Source: Bradyrhizobium sp. 199
GTDB lineage: Bacteria > Pseudomonadota > Alphaproteobacteria > Rhizobiales > Xanthobacteraceae
Length of the DNA: 64,000 bases
Direction: 5' to 3'
Assembly (NCBI RefSeq): GCF_023073355.1
Contig: NZ_JADPJI010000002.1
Location: 1,116,001-1,180,000 of the forward strand
The notes beneath the pieces are model-generated. The model was given only the letters and a program-made list of their open reading frames with translations. It made no database searches and was not told the DNA's origin. This document shows positions 18,794 through 27,545 of this stretch, piece after piece. The translations under genes and the position numbers were made by a program. The first letter of the stretch is position 1, and every line of letters starts with the position of its first letter.

Positions 18794-19606
18794 TCACCCA
18801 ACCCCATTCCGCTTCAAGATCATCTCCATCGCTTCCGCAAAACCGTCCTGCTCGTTGGTCGCGGTCACGTGGGTGGCCTGATCCTTGACGTTATCGGCGG
18901 CGTTGCCCATGGCGACCGAGACGCCGCTGACGGCGAACATCGCGAGGTCGTTCTGCATGTCGCCGATGGTGGCGACCGCATCGGTGGCAATCCCGAGGCG
19001 CTTGGCCATCGCCTTGACGAACGTGCCCTTGTTGAAGCCGGGCGGGGTGATGTCGAGATAATAGGTCTGCGAACGCACGGCGGTGGCCTCAACGCCGAGC
19101 GCTTCCTGCATCGCCTTCTCGCAAGCCTCGAGGCCGGCGGCATCGGCGCTGGCGCCGACGATCTTGCAGGCGCTGGCAAGGTAGGGCGAGAAGTCGGTCA
19201 CGATGGTCGGATCGGAGCGGATCGTGTGCTGCTCATGCGCGACGTACTTGCCTTCGGGGTTGTCGATCAGCCATTTGTCGGTGGTGAACAGCCAGATATC
19301 TGCACCGAATTGACGCAGGATCTGCAGGGACCGCTCGGCCGCTTTTGCGGGGATGAGATGCTGCTCGAGCGGCCGCAGCTCGGGATCGACGATCGAGGAG
19401 CCGTTGAAGGGGCCGACCGGCAGCCACAATGCCAGCGGCTCGATCAAAAAGCGCATGCCGATGGCGGGGCGGCTGGAGGTGATGGTGAAACCGATGCCGG
19501 CCTGGTGCAGCCGCCGCACCGCACTCCTCGCACGTTCCGTCAGCGTCTTGTCCTTGGTCAGCAGCGTGCCGTCGACGTCGGAGACGACCAGTGAGATTTG
19601 CGTCAT
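18794..19606 (-). CDS. Cof-type HAD-IIB sugar phosphatase
   Basis: A 270-residue HAD superfamily hydrolase of subclass IIB (Cof/sucrose-phosphatase-like). Motif I SDVDGTLLT (D10 nucleophile, D12) is followed by motif II with TSSRP, a cap domain in the middle, and motif IV IGDMQNDLAMF near 210-220 followed by GVSVAMGNA. Family members dephosphorylate sugar phosphates or flavin-type phosphates; the substrate cannot be read from sequence. It is the last gene of the tal-pgi, gnd, zwf, pgl, gntK operon, 25 bases after gluconokinase, so a hexose or gluconate phosphate substrate is likely by context. Confidence 0.85.
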   Translation of the reverse strand: MTQISLVVSDVDGTLLTKDKTLTERARSAVRRLHQAGIGFTITSSRPAIGMRFLIEPLALWLPVGPFNGSSIVDPELRPLEQHLIPAKAAERSLQILRQFGADIWLFTTDKWLIDNPEGKYVAHEQHTIRSDPTIVTDFSPYLASACKIVGASADAAGLEACEKAMQEALGVEATAVRSQTYYLDITPPGFNKGTFVKAMAKRLGIATDAVATIGDMQNDLAMFAVSGVSVAMGNAADNVKDQATHVTATNEQDGFAEAMEMILKRNGVG

Positions 19607-19631
19607 GGCAGGACCTAACGTTTCTGTTGCT

Positions 19632-20162
19632 TCAGCGTCTCGCGCCGCCCAGTTTCAGTTGCCGCACGATGCCATCCACGATCGCCTCGACGGTTTCGTC
19701 GATCGAAACGGTGACGACGTGCTCGCCCGCCTCCGGAGGCTCCAGCGTGTCGAACTGGCTCTTCAGCAACCCGGGAGGCATGAAATGGCCCTTGCGCTGC
19801 GCGAGCCGCTCGGCGATCACCTCCTTGGTGCCCTTCAGGAACACGAAGCGGACGTCATCGCGCCCGCGCAGCAGCACGTCACGATAGGTGTGCTTCAGCG
19901 CCGAGCAGGCGATGATGATGTGTCCGCCGCCTCCGCAGACCCGCGCGATCTCGTCGGCGATGGCGTTGAGCCAGGGCCAGCGGTCCTCGTCGGTGAGCGG
20001 ATGGCCCGCCCGCATCTTCTCGACATTGCTGGCGGGGTGAAAGCTGTCGCCGTCCTCGAAGCGCCAGCCGAGCCGCTCGCCGAGCGCATTCGCAACCGTG
20101 CTCTTGCCCGAACCCGACACGCCCATCACGATCAATGCACAAGGTGCTTCAACGCCTGCCAC
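19632..20162 (-). CDS. gntK: Gluconokinase
   Basis: Phosphorylates gluconate to 6-phosphogluconate with ATP, feeding the Entner-Doudoroff or pentose phosphate route. The P-loop GVSGSGKST lies at 14-22, DGDSFHPASNVEKM follows as in GntK proteins, then the ACSALKHTYRD lid region and LLKSQFDTLEPP near the C-terminus. The length of 176 aa is standard for this shikimate-kinase-like type. I choose the GTG at 20162: a GGAGGA sits six bases upstream inside the end of pgl, giving a 14-base overlap. An ATG further upstream would need a 17-residue extension absent from the family. The motif before the P-loop ends in IVM as usual. Confidence 0.92.
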   Translation of the reverse strand: MAGVEAPCALIVMGVSGSGKSTVANALGERLGWRFEDGDSFHPASNVEKMRAGHPLTDEDRWPWLNAIADEIARVCGGGGHIIIACSALKHTYRDVLLRGRDDVRFVFLKGTKEVIAERLAQRKGHFMPPGLLKSQFDTLEPPEAGEHVVTVSIDETVEAIVDGIVRQLKLGGARR

Positions 20163-20898
20163 GAATATCCTCCGGAAGCGCGGCCTGGTCGACCAGCCAG
20201 ACGGTCTCACCATTCGAGCGCGCGCGTGTCGCCGGCAGAGTCTCGCCGTTGAGGAGGCGCGTCAAGATCACCTGCTTGTCGTGCCCGGCAATCTCGAACA
20301 GCATTTCACGACAGGAAGCCAAAACGGGCAGGGTGAGCGAGACCCGCGGCACGAACGGCGGCACATTGGCTTTGGGGACGCCGACCACCCAGCGTCCTGT
20401 CTCCTCGATCTCGGGGTAGCCCGGGAAGAGCGAAGCCGTGTGGCCGTCGGGGCCGACGCCCATCAGGACCAAGTCGAACAGCGGCCGTGCCGGATCGAGG
20501 TTTTCGGCGCCGTAAAAAGCTTGCAGCTCGCGCGCATAGGCTTCGGCGCTGCGATCAGGATTGTCGGCCGTGGTCGGGATCGGGTGAATATGGCCGGAGG
20601 GCGCGTTGCGATCGAGAAACGTCGCGCGCGCGACCGCCATGTTGTTGAGAGGGTCGCTGTCGGGGACAAAGCGCTCGTCGCCGATGAACCAGTGCACGCG
20701 CTCCCACGGAATCGCGCCGCGCCAGGCATCACTGCCGAGCAGTTGATACAGCTTCTTCGGGCTGGAGCCGCCGGTCAGGCAAATCGCGATGCGGCCGGCG
20801 TTGGCTGCGATCCGCGCCATCACCCGTTCGGCCGCGGCGCGCGCCAGCGCCTCGGCGTCGGCTGCGACGATCAGCTTCGGCTGGTCCGCCGCCGCCAT
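20149..20898 (-). CDS. pgl: 6-phosphogluconolactonase
   Basis: Hydrolyses 6-phosphoglucono-lactone to 6-phosphogluconate, the step after Zwf. A 249-residue DevB-type protein of the NagB/RpiA fold with CLTGGSSPKKLYQ, FIGDERFVPDSDPLNN and GVGPDGHTASLFPG in the family order. The ATG at 20898 overlaps the zwf stop by one base (TGATG). Its 3' end overlaps gluconokinase by 14 bases. Coupling to zwf is the usual arrangement in rhizobia. Confidence 0.94.
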   Translation of the reverse strand: MAAADQPKLIVAADAEALARAAAERVMARIAANAGRIAICLTGGSSPKKLYQLLGSDAWRGAIPWERVHWFIGDERFVPDSDPLNNMAVARATFLDRNAPSGHIHPIPTTADNPDRSAEAYARELQAFYGAENLDPARPLFDLVLMGVGPDGHTASLFPGYPEIEETGRWVVGVPKANVPPFVPRVSLTLPVLASCREMLFEIAGHDKQVILTRLLNGETLPATRARSNGETVWLVDQAALPEDIRGRR

Positions 20899-22409
20899 CA
20901 CGAGAATTTCCGCCAGCTTCGCCCGTCGCGCCGGAGCAGTTCGTCGGCACAGGCGGGTCCGTCGCTGCCGGCCTGGTAGGCCTCGATGCCGTTGCTGCCA
21001 GCGTTCTTCCAGGCATCCAGGAATGGCTGCACCGCCTGCCATCCGGCTTCGATGCCATCGGCGCGCTGGAACAGGATGTTGTCGCCGATCATGCAGTCGT
21101 AGATCAGCGTCTCATAGCCGGTCGAGGGATCGGCCCGGAAGTAGTCGCCATAGCGGAACTTCATCTCGACGCCGTCGATGGTGACGCTCGGCCCCGGGAT
21201 CTTGGCGTTGAACTGCAGCTCGATCGTCTCGGTCGGCGCGATGCCGATGGTGAGGAAGTTCTGGGAGAGGCGATCGACAGCCGTGCCTGAGAACATCGAC
21301 AGCGGGGCCTGCTTGAACTTGATCGCGACCTCGGTGCGCTTGTTGCCCAGCGCCTTGCCGGTTCGCAAATAGAAGGGAACCCCGGCCCAGCGCCAGTTGT
21401 CGATCATCAGCTTCAGCGCGACAAAGGTCTCGGTGGTGCTGCCGGGCTTGACGTCCTCGGTCCTGCGATAGTCCGGGATATCGTCGTCACCGATGCGGCC
21501 TGCGAGATATTGCGCGCGGACCGAGTTTTTCAGCGCTTCCTCCGGGCTCGGCTGCTGGATCGCGGTCAGCACCTCGGCCTTTTCGGAGCGGACCGAATGG
21601 GCATCGAAGCGCGCAGGCGGCTCCATCGCGACCAGCGACATCAGCTGGAACAGATGGTTCGGCACCATGTCGCGCAACGCGCCGGTGGCGTCGTAGAAGC
21701 CGCCGCGATGGCCGACGCCGAGCTTCTCCTCCACGGTGATCTGGATGTGGTCGATGTGGTTACGATTCCAGATCGGCTCGAACATGCCGTTGGCAAAGCG
21801 CAGCACCAGGATGTTCTGCACCGTCTCCTTGCCGAGATAATGATCGATCCGGTAGATCTGGTGCTCGTCCATGATCTTCAGGAGCTCGGCGTTGAGCGCG
21901 CGTGCCGAGGCGAGGTCGGTGCCGAACGGCTTTTCGATCACCAGCCGCCGCCAGGCGCCGTTCTCCTTGGTCAGGCCGGTGCGGCCAAGCTCGCGCGCGG
22001 TCGGCGCGAATGCGGCGGGCGGGGTGGCAAGATAGAACAGCCGGTTGCCGCCGGTCCCTTCCGAGCATTCCAGCGTATCGAGATGCTTGCTCAGCCGGTC
22101 GAACGAGGGCGGATCCTTCGGATCGGCCTCGACGAAGGTCACGCATTGCAGGAGCTGTTTCGCGATGACATCGTCGACGGGGCGGGTGGCGAACTCGCGC
22201 AGGCCTTTCATCAGGCTGTCGCGCAGCTCGCCATCCGACTGCGCCTTGCGGCCGACGCCGACGACGCAGAATTTCTCCGGCAGCATGTTCTCGGCCGCCA
22301 GATTGTAGAGCGACGGCATCACCAGCCGATGGGTGAGGTCGCCGGTCGCGCCAAAGATGACGAAGGCGCAATTTTCCGGCTTGCGCTTGGCCTGCGGGTC
22401 TTTTGTCAC
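20898..22409 (-). CDS. zwf: Glucose-6-phosphate 1-dehydrogenase
   Basis: Oxidises glucose 6-phosphate to the lactone with NAD(P)+, the entry to the Entner-Doudoroff and oxidative pentose phosphate pathways. The nucleotide-binding motif GATGDLTHR is at 20-28 and the active-site YRIDHYLGKE near 190-200. FRYGDYF and TGYETLIYDCM mark the C-terminal domain. Length 503 aa is standard. I start at the GTG at 22409, which puts GATGDL at the family position and leaves 26 bases after gnd; GAAGG lies upstream. The longer reading to 22733 runs through gnd and has no family support. Confidence 0.94.
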   Translation of the reverse strand: MTKDPQAKRKPENCAFVIFGATGDLTHRLVMPSLYNLAAENMLPEKFCVVGVGRKAQSDGELRDSLMKGLREFATRPVDDVIAKQLLQCVTFVEADPKDPPSFDRLSKHLDTLECSEGTGGNRLFYLATPPAAFAPTARELGRTGLTKENGAWRRLVIEKPFGTDLASARALNAELLKIMDEHQIYRIDHYLGKETVQNILVLRFANGMFEPIWNRNHIDHIQITVEEKLGVGHRGGFYDATGALRDMVPNHLFQLMSLVAMEPPARFDAHSVRSEKAEVLTAIQQPSPEEALKNSVRAQYLAGRIGDDDIPDYRRTEDVKPGSTTETFVALKLMIDNWRWAGVPFYLRTGKALGNKRTEVAIKFKQAPLSMFSGTAVDRLSQNFLTIGIAPTETIELQFNAKIPGPSVTIDGVEMKFRYGDYFRADPSTGYETLIYDCMIGDNILFQRADGIEAGWQAVQPFLDAWKNAGSNGIEAYQAGSDGPACADELLRRDGRSWRKFS

Positions 22410-22435
22410 GAATGATTGGCCTTCGCTTGTTGCGC

Positions 22436-23434
22436 TTACTTGGGCTTCGCTGCGATCGGCTGCTTCGGCTCCTTGTGGCCGCCGAACCCTGCGCGCATCG
22501 CGGAGAGAATTTTCTCGGCGAAGGTGTGTTCCTTGCGGGATCGGAAACGGGTGTAGAGTGCCGCGGTGAGGACCTCGGCCGGCACCGCCTCGTCGATCGC
22601 CGCATTCACGGTCCAGCGTCCCTCGCCGGAATCCTCGACGAAGCCGGAATATTCCGACAGAAGCGGGCTGTCGGCGAGCGCGGTCGAGGTGAGGTCGAGC
22701 AGCCAGGACGGGATCACCGAGCCACGCCGCCACACCTCCGCGATGTCGGCGAGTTCGAAATCGTAGCGGTGGTCAGCCGGCAGCGCCTCGATGTTGGCAT
22801 TCTTGAGAATGTCAAAACCTTCGGCATAGGCCTGCATCAGGCCGTATTCGATGCCGTTGTGGATCATCTTGACGAAATGGCCGGCGCCGACGGGGCCGGC
22901 ATGGATGTAGCCCTGCTCGATGCGCGGATCGCGTCCCCCGCGTCCCTCCGTGCGCGGAATGTCCCCGGCACCGGGCGCGAGCGCGGCGAAGATCGGATCG
23001 AGCCGGTCGACCACTTGCTTCTCGCCGCCGATCATCATGCAATAGCCGCGGTCGAGACCCCAGACCCCGCCGGAGGTGCCAACGTCGACATAGTGGATGC
23101 CGCGCGCCTTCAGTGCCTTGCCGCGGCGAACGTCGTCCTGCCAGAAGGTGTTGCCGCCGTCGATGATGACATCGCCGTTCTGCATCACGCCCGCAATCGT
23201 GTCGATTGTGGCCTCTGTGATGTGGCCGGCCGGCAGCATCACCCAGGCCGTGCGGGGACGCTCGAGTTTCGAGATGAATTCCTCGAGCGTTGCGGAGCCC
23301 ACCGCGCCGTCGGCGGCAAGGCTAGCTACGGCCTTGGCGTCCTTGTCATAGACCACGGTCGAATGTCCGTGGCGCATCAGGCGGCGAACGATGTTGCCGC
23401 CCATTCGGCCGAGGCCGATCATGCCGAGTTGCAT
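22436..23434 (-). CDS. gnd: 6-phosphogluconate dehydrogenase, decarboxylating (short GndA/YqeC type)
   Basis: Oxidatively decarboxylates 6-phosphogluconate to ribulose 5-phosphate. The dinucleotide motif [13 protein letters not shown] is at 8-20, [11 protein letters not shown] at 91-101, the SGG segment [11 protein letters not shown] at 117-127, and the catalytic K189/N193 in [14 protein letters not shown]. At 332 aa it is the short form lacking the long C-terminal domain of the 470-residue enzymes. Short forms are often NAD+-linked, which I infer but cannot show. The last residues are Lys/Pro-rich. The gene sits 13 bases after tal-pgi and 26 bases before zwf in one operon. Confidence 0.92.
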   Translation of the reverse strand: MQLGMIGLGRMGGNIVRRLMRHGHSTVVYDKDAKAVASLAADGAVGSATLEEFISKLERPRTAWVMLPAGHITEATIDTIAGVMQNGDVIIDGGNTFWQDDVRRGKALKARGIHYVDVGTSGGVWGLDRGYCMMIGGEKQVVDRLDPIFAALAPGAGDIPRTEGRGGRDPRIEQGYIHAGPVGAGHFVKMIHNGIEYGLMQAYAEGFDILKNANIEALPADHRYDFELADIAEVWRRGSVIPSWLLDLTSTALADSPLLSEYSGFVEDSGEGRWTVNAAIDEAVPAEVLTAALYTRFRSRKEHTFAEKILSAMRAGFGGHKEPKQPIAAKPK

Positions 23435-23447
23435 TTGCAGAATTCCC

Positions 23448-26297
23448 TTAGTTCAGCGCCTCGTTAAGCGCCGCATTGAGTGCCGCAAGCCCCTTCTTGA
23501 GCCCGCCCTTGAGGTGAACGCGCAGCGCGCGCCGGCCGCGTTCGGTGAGCACGTCGAAATCGCCGCGTGCCTGCGCTGCCTTGATCACGCCGAAGCTCGC
23601 CTTTTGGCCAGGCACCGCAAGATCCTTGGCATCGTCGGCCGTGATCTGAAGGAACACGCCGCTGTCGGGCCCGCCCTTGTAGGCCTGCCCGGTCGAATGC
23701 AGGAAGCGTGGTCCGAACTCGGCGCAGGTCGCAACCTGACGCTTCTCGCGCACCTCGAGCCGCATCGCCTGGAGTGCATCGATCGTGCTCTTGTCACGCG
23801 CGATGTAGCCGAGCAGGGCGACGTAGTCGCCCTCGCCCGAGCGGGAGAGATGCGCCTTCAGCCAGGAGGTGAGATCGCCATTGGCGCCGGCGGCGCGGAG
23901 CGCCGTTGCGTTGGCCTCGTCGGTGTAAAGATCGGCTTCATCCGTGCTGACCACCGGCTCCTCGGCCGGCAACGCGCCGGTCTTTTCGAACGACGCCGTG
24001 AGCTCGCGGGTCTTGATCTTGGCGGCTTCAACGTCGGGCTGGTCGAACGGGTTGATGCCGAGGATCGAGCCTGCCACCGCGGTTGCCATCTCGAAGCGGA
24101 AGAACTCCTGGCCGAGATGGTCGATCGACTTCATGGCAATGCGTACGACGGGGTGGCCGGCCGCTTCGACCGCGGCAAGCTTGGAGTCATGGGCGGCGTC
24201 CGCTTCGCCCTCGACGCGGATGTCGATGAAGAAGCGGTCATTGCCGTAGACGGAAGGGTCGCCCAGCGGCTCGCCCTCTATCGGGATCAGGCCCTTGCCT
24301 TCCTTGCCGGTCGATTCCGCGATCAGCTGCTCGGCCCAGGCGCCGAAATCGGCGATCTTCTTCGATGCCAGGATCGTCACCTTGTCGCGGCCTTCAAGGC
24401 CGGCGAGGCCGATGGCGAGGCCGAGCTGCACGCCCGGATTTTCACTCGGCGGCACGTCCGGTCCGCAGGAGCGGGCCATCGCAAGCGCATGCTTGATGAA
24501 GGTCTTGACGTCGATGCCGGCCGTCGCCGCCGGCACCAGGCCGAACGGCGAGAGCACGGAGTAGCGTCCGCCGATCGAGGGCTCGCCGTGGAAGATGCGC
24601 GCATAGTTCAGCTTCTTGGCCGCCTTCTCCAGCGACGAGCCGGGATCGGTCACCGCGATGAAGCGATGGCCGGTCTTCACCTTCGGCCCAACCGCCTTGG
24701 CAACCTGCTCATGGAAATAGTCCTTCATCGCGTTCGGCTCGGTGGTGCCGCCCGACTTGCTCGACACGATGAACACGGTGTTGGCGATGTCGATCCTGGC
24801 TTCCATCGCCCGCACTTGCGCGGGATCGGTGGAATCCAGCACGTGGAGCTTCGGGAAGCCTGGCTTCTTCCCAAACGTCTCGGCCAGCACCTCCGGCCCG
24901 AGGCTCGATCCGCCCATGCCGAGCACGACGGCGTCGGAGAATTTCTGGCCCTTCACCCGGCCCGCATAGTCTTCGTAGTCGGCCACGTCGGCCTTGGCTG
25001 CGCTGTCGAGCCAGCCGAGCCATTTGTCCTCGTCTGCGCCGGTCCACACCGACTTGTCGCGCTGCCAGAGCCTGCGAATTTTTGCCGACGCCCGCCATTC
25101 CTCCGTGCCCTTGGCCACGGCCTTGCCGAGCCCGTCACCGAGCGAGAGAGACTGGCGGTCGATCGCGGGCCCCAGTACGGTTGCGCGCTTGTGGGCGACC
25201 GCGCCATACAGCTTGTCGGCGGCATCGGCGAATTGCTTGACGCCGTCCTTGACCAGCTCTTCGGTGATGGCCGCGAGCGAGATGCCGGAGCGCTCCAGCT
25301 CCTCCAGCACGCGCCTTGCGTCATCGACATTCTCTTCCAGGCTGTCGCGCGGCCTGCCGTGGTCGCGGAACGCGTCCAGCGTCGCCGGCGGCACGGTGTT
25401 GATGGTGTCGGGGCCGATCAGCTCCTCGACATAGAGAACGTCGCGGTAGTCCTTGTTCTTGGTGCCGGTCGAGGCCCACAGCATGCGCTGCGGCTTGGCG
25501 CCCTTGGCGGCAAGCTTGTCCCAGCGCGGACCTGAGAACAGGCGCTTGTAATCCTGGTAGGCGACCTTGGCGTTGGCGATCGCGACCTTGCCCTTGAGCG
25601 CGGCGAGCCGCTCCTTCTCGGACGGATCGTTGGCGCGGGCGATCTTCTCGTCGAGCTGCTTGTCGACCACGGAGTCGATGCGGCTGACGAAAAAGCTCGC
25701 CACGCTCGCGACATGCGAGGGGTCGCCGCCGCCGGCGACGTATTTCTCCAGGCCGGCGATGTAGGCTTCGGCCACCTGGAGGTACACCTCCTTGGAGAAC
25801 AGCAGCGTGATGTTGATGCTGATCCCGTCGCCGATCAGCGTCTCGATCGCCGGCAGGCCGTCGGGCGTCGCCGGCACCTTCACCATCAGGTTCTCGCGAG
25901 CGACGCTCTTCCAGAGCCGCCGCGCCTCCGCCACCGTGCCTGGCGTGTCGAGCGCCAGATACGGCGAGACCTCGAGGCTGACATAGCCGTCGCCGCCCTT
26001 GAGGCGGTCATAGACCGGGCGCAGCACGTCGGCTGCGTTCTGGATGTCCTCGACCGCGACGGCCTCGAACAGATCGGCCACGGCCCGGTCGCCGCGCTTC
26101 AGCGCCTTGCCGATCGGGGCGTCGTATTCGTCCGAACTGCCGATCGCCTTCTCGAAGATCGAGGGATTGGAGGTGACGCCCTTGACGCCGTCGGTGTCGA
26201 TCAGCCGCTTCAGGTCGCCCTTGGCGATGAAGCCGCGGGCGAGGAAGTCCAGCCAGACGGCCTGGCCGTGCTTTTCCAGTTCTTTGACGGGATTCAT
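23448..26297 (-). CDS. tal-pgi: Bifunctional transaldolase / glucose-6-phosphate isomerase
   Basis: A 949-residue fusion. Residues 1 to about 365 are transaldolase (Schiff-base K140 in [20 protein letters not shown] near 42-51), exchanging dihydroxyacetone units between sugar phosphates. About 385-949 is phosphoglucose isomerase with [16 protein letters not shown] and the sugar-binding [12 protein letters not shown]. Fusions of this type are known in alphaproteobacteria and actinobacteria. The ATG at 26297 is the family start ([18 protein letters not shown]). It is first in the operon tal-pgi, gnd, zwf, pgl, gntK, HAD phosphatase, which covers entry of glucose 6-phosphate and gluconate to 6-phosphogluconate and the recycling of pentose phosphates. 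Confidence 0.94.
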   Translation of the reverse strand: MNPVKELEKHGQAVWLDFLARGFIAKGDLKRLIDTDGVKGVTSNPSIFEKAIGSSDEYDAPIGKALKRGDRAVADLFEAVAVEDIQNAADVLRPVYDRLKGGDGYVSLEVSPYLALDTPGTVAEARRLWKSVARENLMVKVPATPDGLPAIETLIGDGISINITLLFSKEVYLQVAEAYIAGLEKYVAGGGDPSHVASVASFFVSRIDSVVDKQLDEKIARANDPSEKERLAALKGKVAIANAKVAYQDYKRLFSGPRWDKLAAKGAKPQRMLWASTGTKNKDYRDVLYVEELIGPDTINTVPPATLDAFRDHGRPRDSLEENVDDARRVLEELERSGISLAAITEELVKDGVKQFADAADKLYGAVAHKRATVLGPAIDRQSLSLGDGLGKAVAKGTEEWRASAKIRRLWQRDKSVWTGADEDKWLGWLDSAAKADVADYEDYAGRVKGQKFSDAVVLGMGGSSLGPEVLAETFGKKPGFPKLHVLDSTDPAQVRAMEARIDIANTVFIVSSKSGGTTEPNAMKDYFHEQVAKAVGPKVKTGHRFIAVTDPGSSLEKAAKKLNYARIFHGEPSIGGRYSVLSPFGLVPAATAGIDVKTFIKHALAMARSCGPDVPPSENPGVQLGLAIGLAGLEGRDKVTILASKKIADFGAWAEQLIAESTGKEGKGLIPIEGEPLGDPSVYGNDRFFIDIRVEGEADAAHDSKLAAVEAAGHPVVRIAMKSIDHLGQEFFRFEMATAVAGSILGINPFDQPDVEAAKIKTRELTASFEKTGALPAEEPVVSTDEADLYTDEANATALRAAGANGDLTSWLKAHLSRSGEGDYVALLGYIARDKSTIDALQAMRLEVREKRQVATCAEFGPRFLHSTGQAYKGGPDSGVFLQITADDAKDLAVPGQKASFGVIKAAQARGDFDVLTERGRRALRVHLKGGLKKGLAALNAALNEALN

Positions 26298-26620
26298 GAT
26301 GCTTATTTATCTCCAAGCCTGCGGGCGAGGGGTTTCCGCGCCGGTCCTGACGCGCTATCCTCTAACTCACATGCTCCCCGGAGGGAACCAATCAAGGGTA
26401 ACGGCGTCATACCCTCCAGTGTAACTCCGTCGCGATCATGGCGATCCGGGCGGCAGTAGCCGTTGTTGCGTAAAAAGTCGTTGGCCGACGGTTCGGCCGG
26501 GTCTCGTTGCGTAACGTCGGCCGCTTCGTTTGTAAGCCAGTGGCGTGGAGTGCCATCAGTGGATTTCGGTCCGTCTGGTGCATCGTGGCTCGGCCGCGAA
26601 TGGCCATGCTGGGGGAAAGC
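26298..26620. other. Intergenic region between tal-pgi and the membrane protein gene
   Basis: No coding sequence I can support. It must hold the leftward promoter of tal-pgi and the rightward promoter of the next gene. The only motif seen is GGAAC at 26384-26388 followed after 16 bases by CGTC, one base off an EcfG promoter and over 200 bases from the next start, so weak. Confidence 0.4.
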
Positions 26621-27256
26621 ATGCACGCACAAACTGACGGTATCGCCGTCGCCAAAGCTCCGCCACCGGTCGCGCCGGCCGGATGCGTTGACGCATCGCA
26701 CGATCTTGAAATCGGCCCATGTACGACCTTGCTGCGACTGCTGGTCGCCGCGGGCTTTACCATGACCCTGCTCAGTGCGAGCCTCGCCTTCGACTGGTGG
26801 GACGGTCTTGGCGATTACGACACGATGCTCGGATCTGCCGGCGTCGTGGTGTTCGCCCTGATGACCATCAGGCTGATCTGGATGCTTCCCACCGAGCGGG
26901 GGCCGGTAGTGGTGGTCACGCCCTACGGCATCCGCGATCTCCGCATCGGTAATGAATTTCTGCCGTGGGACTCGATTGCGGAAATTTCGGCTGAAGAATG
27001 CGGCGGTCACAAGATGATCGTGCTGACGCCGACGCCAGGCTTGCAGCGGCAGCTCTGCAGCATCCGCAATTTGGCCCGCGGTGCGCAGAACAATCGGATC
27101 GTCATCCGGTCGGAGGGCCTGGCGACCGATTTTGATACATTGCTGCGCGCTTGTCGCGACTGTCACAATGCGGTCGGCAGTCCGCGCACCGCATTGCAGC
27201 AGGAAGATGAACGCGGCACCCAACGCACCCAAGGCTTCGCCGTACAAGCGTCATAA
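26621..27256 (+). CDS. Membrane protein with STM3941-like C-terminal domain
   Basis: A 211-residue protein. After a hydrophilic N-terminus (about 1-32) there are two membrane segments (about 40-60 and 68-90), then a soluble beta-rich part beginning GPVVVVTPYGIRDLRIGNEFLPWDSIAEIS, which resembles the STM3941/PH-like domain. Such proteins are uncharacterised. I start at the ATG at 26621 because GGGGGA lies four bases upstream. ATGs at 26600 and 26606 are possible, and an even longer reading from 26507 adds basic non-family residues. A minus-strand frame covers the same bases but its product is a low-complexity His/Asp/Arg sequence. The gene stands alone upstream of the prkA operon. Confidence 0.72.
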   Translation: MHAQTDGIAVAKAPPPVAPAGCVDASHDLEIGPCTTLLRLLVAAGFTMTLLSASLAFDWWDGLGDYDTMLGSAGVVVFALMTIRLIWMLPTERGPVVVVTPYGIRDLRIGNEFLPWDSIAEISAEECGGHKMIVLTPTPGLQRQLCSIRNLARGAQNNRIVIRSEGLATDFDTLLRACRDCHNAVGSPRTALQQEDERGTQRTQGFAVQAS

Positions 27257-27485
27257 GATCGCCGCTGGCCGATCCCTATGCTGCGGCGCCGGATCCCCGG
27301 TAACGCCCGGATGTTGCGACCAAGTGACAATTTCTCGAAATGAGCCAATATAGACAGAGATTCGCACAAATTAGGGGCAGGTGCCTGTTCGTAACTCAGC
27401 GACTGCCTACGTTGTGCGTTGCGTCGTGTTGGCACCCGGGTGTCCAATGATCGTCATGTGCTCACGCTGATTCGAAACGGCCTGA

Positions 27486-27511
27486 GGAACGGTCCGGTAA
27501 CTGCTTTCGTT
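27486..27511 (+). promoter_or_regulatory. EcfG (general stress response) promoter of prkA-yeaH-spoVR
   Basis: Exact match to the EcfG consensus: GGAAC (27486-27490), 17-base spacer, CGTT (27508-27511), ending 34 bases before the prkA start codon. Spacing is identical to the malQ promoter. The rest of the gap 27257-27485 shows nothing I recognise. Confidence 0.8.
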
Positions 27512-27545
27512 TCAGCTTGTAGCGGAACTCACGCGGAGAGGGATC

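Noticed and set aside
22410..22733. N-terminal extension of zwf
   Set aside because: It lies wholly within gnd and lacks similarity to G6PDH; the GTG at 22409 places GATGDL normally.
23391..25535. A 714-codon plus-strand frame opposite tal-pgi
   Set aside because: High-GC antisense shadow: Arg/Leu/Ala/Asp-rich product without motifs, while the opposite strand is an unmistakable transaldolase-isomerase.
26303..27247. A 314-codon minus-strand reading frame opposite the membrane-protein gene
   Set aside because: Its product is His/Asp/Gln/Arg-rich without recognisable domains, while the plus strand shows membrane helices, a PH-like domain and a ribosome-binding site.
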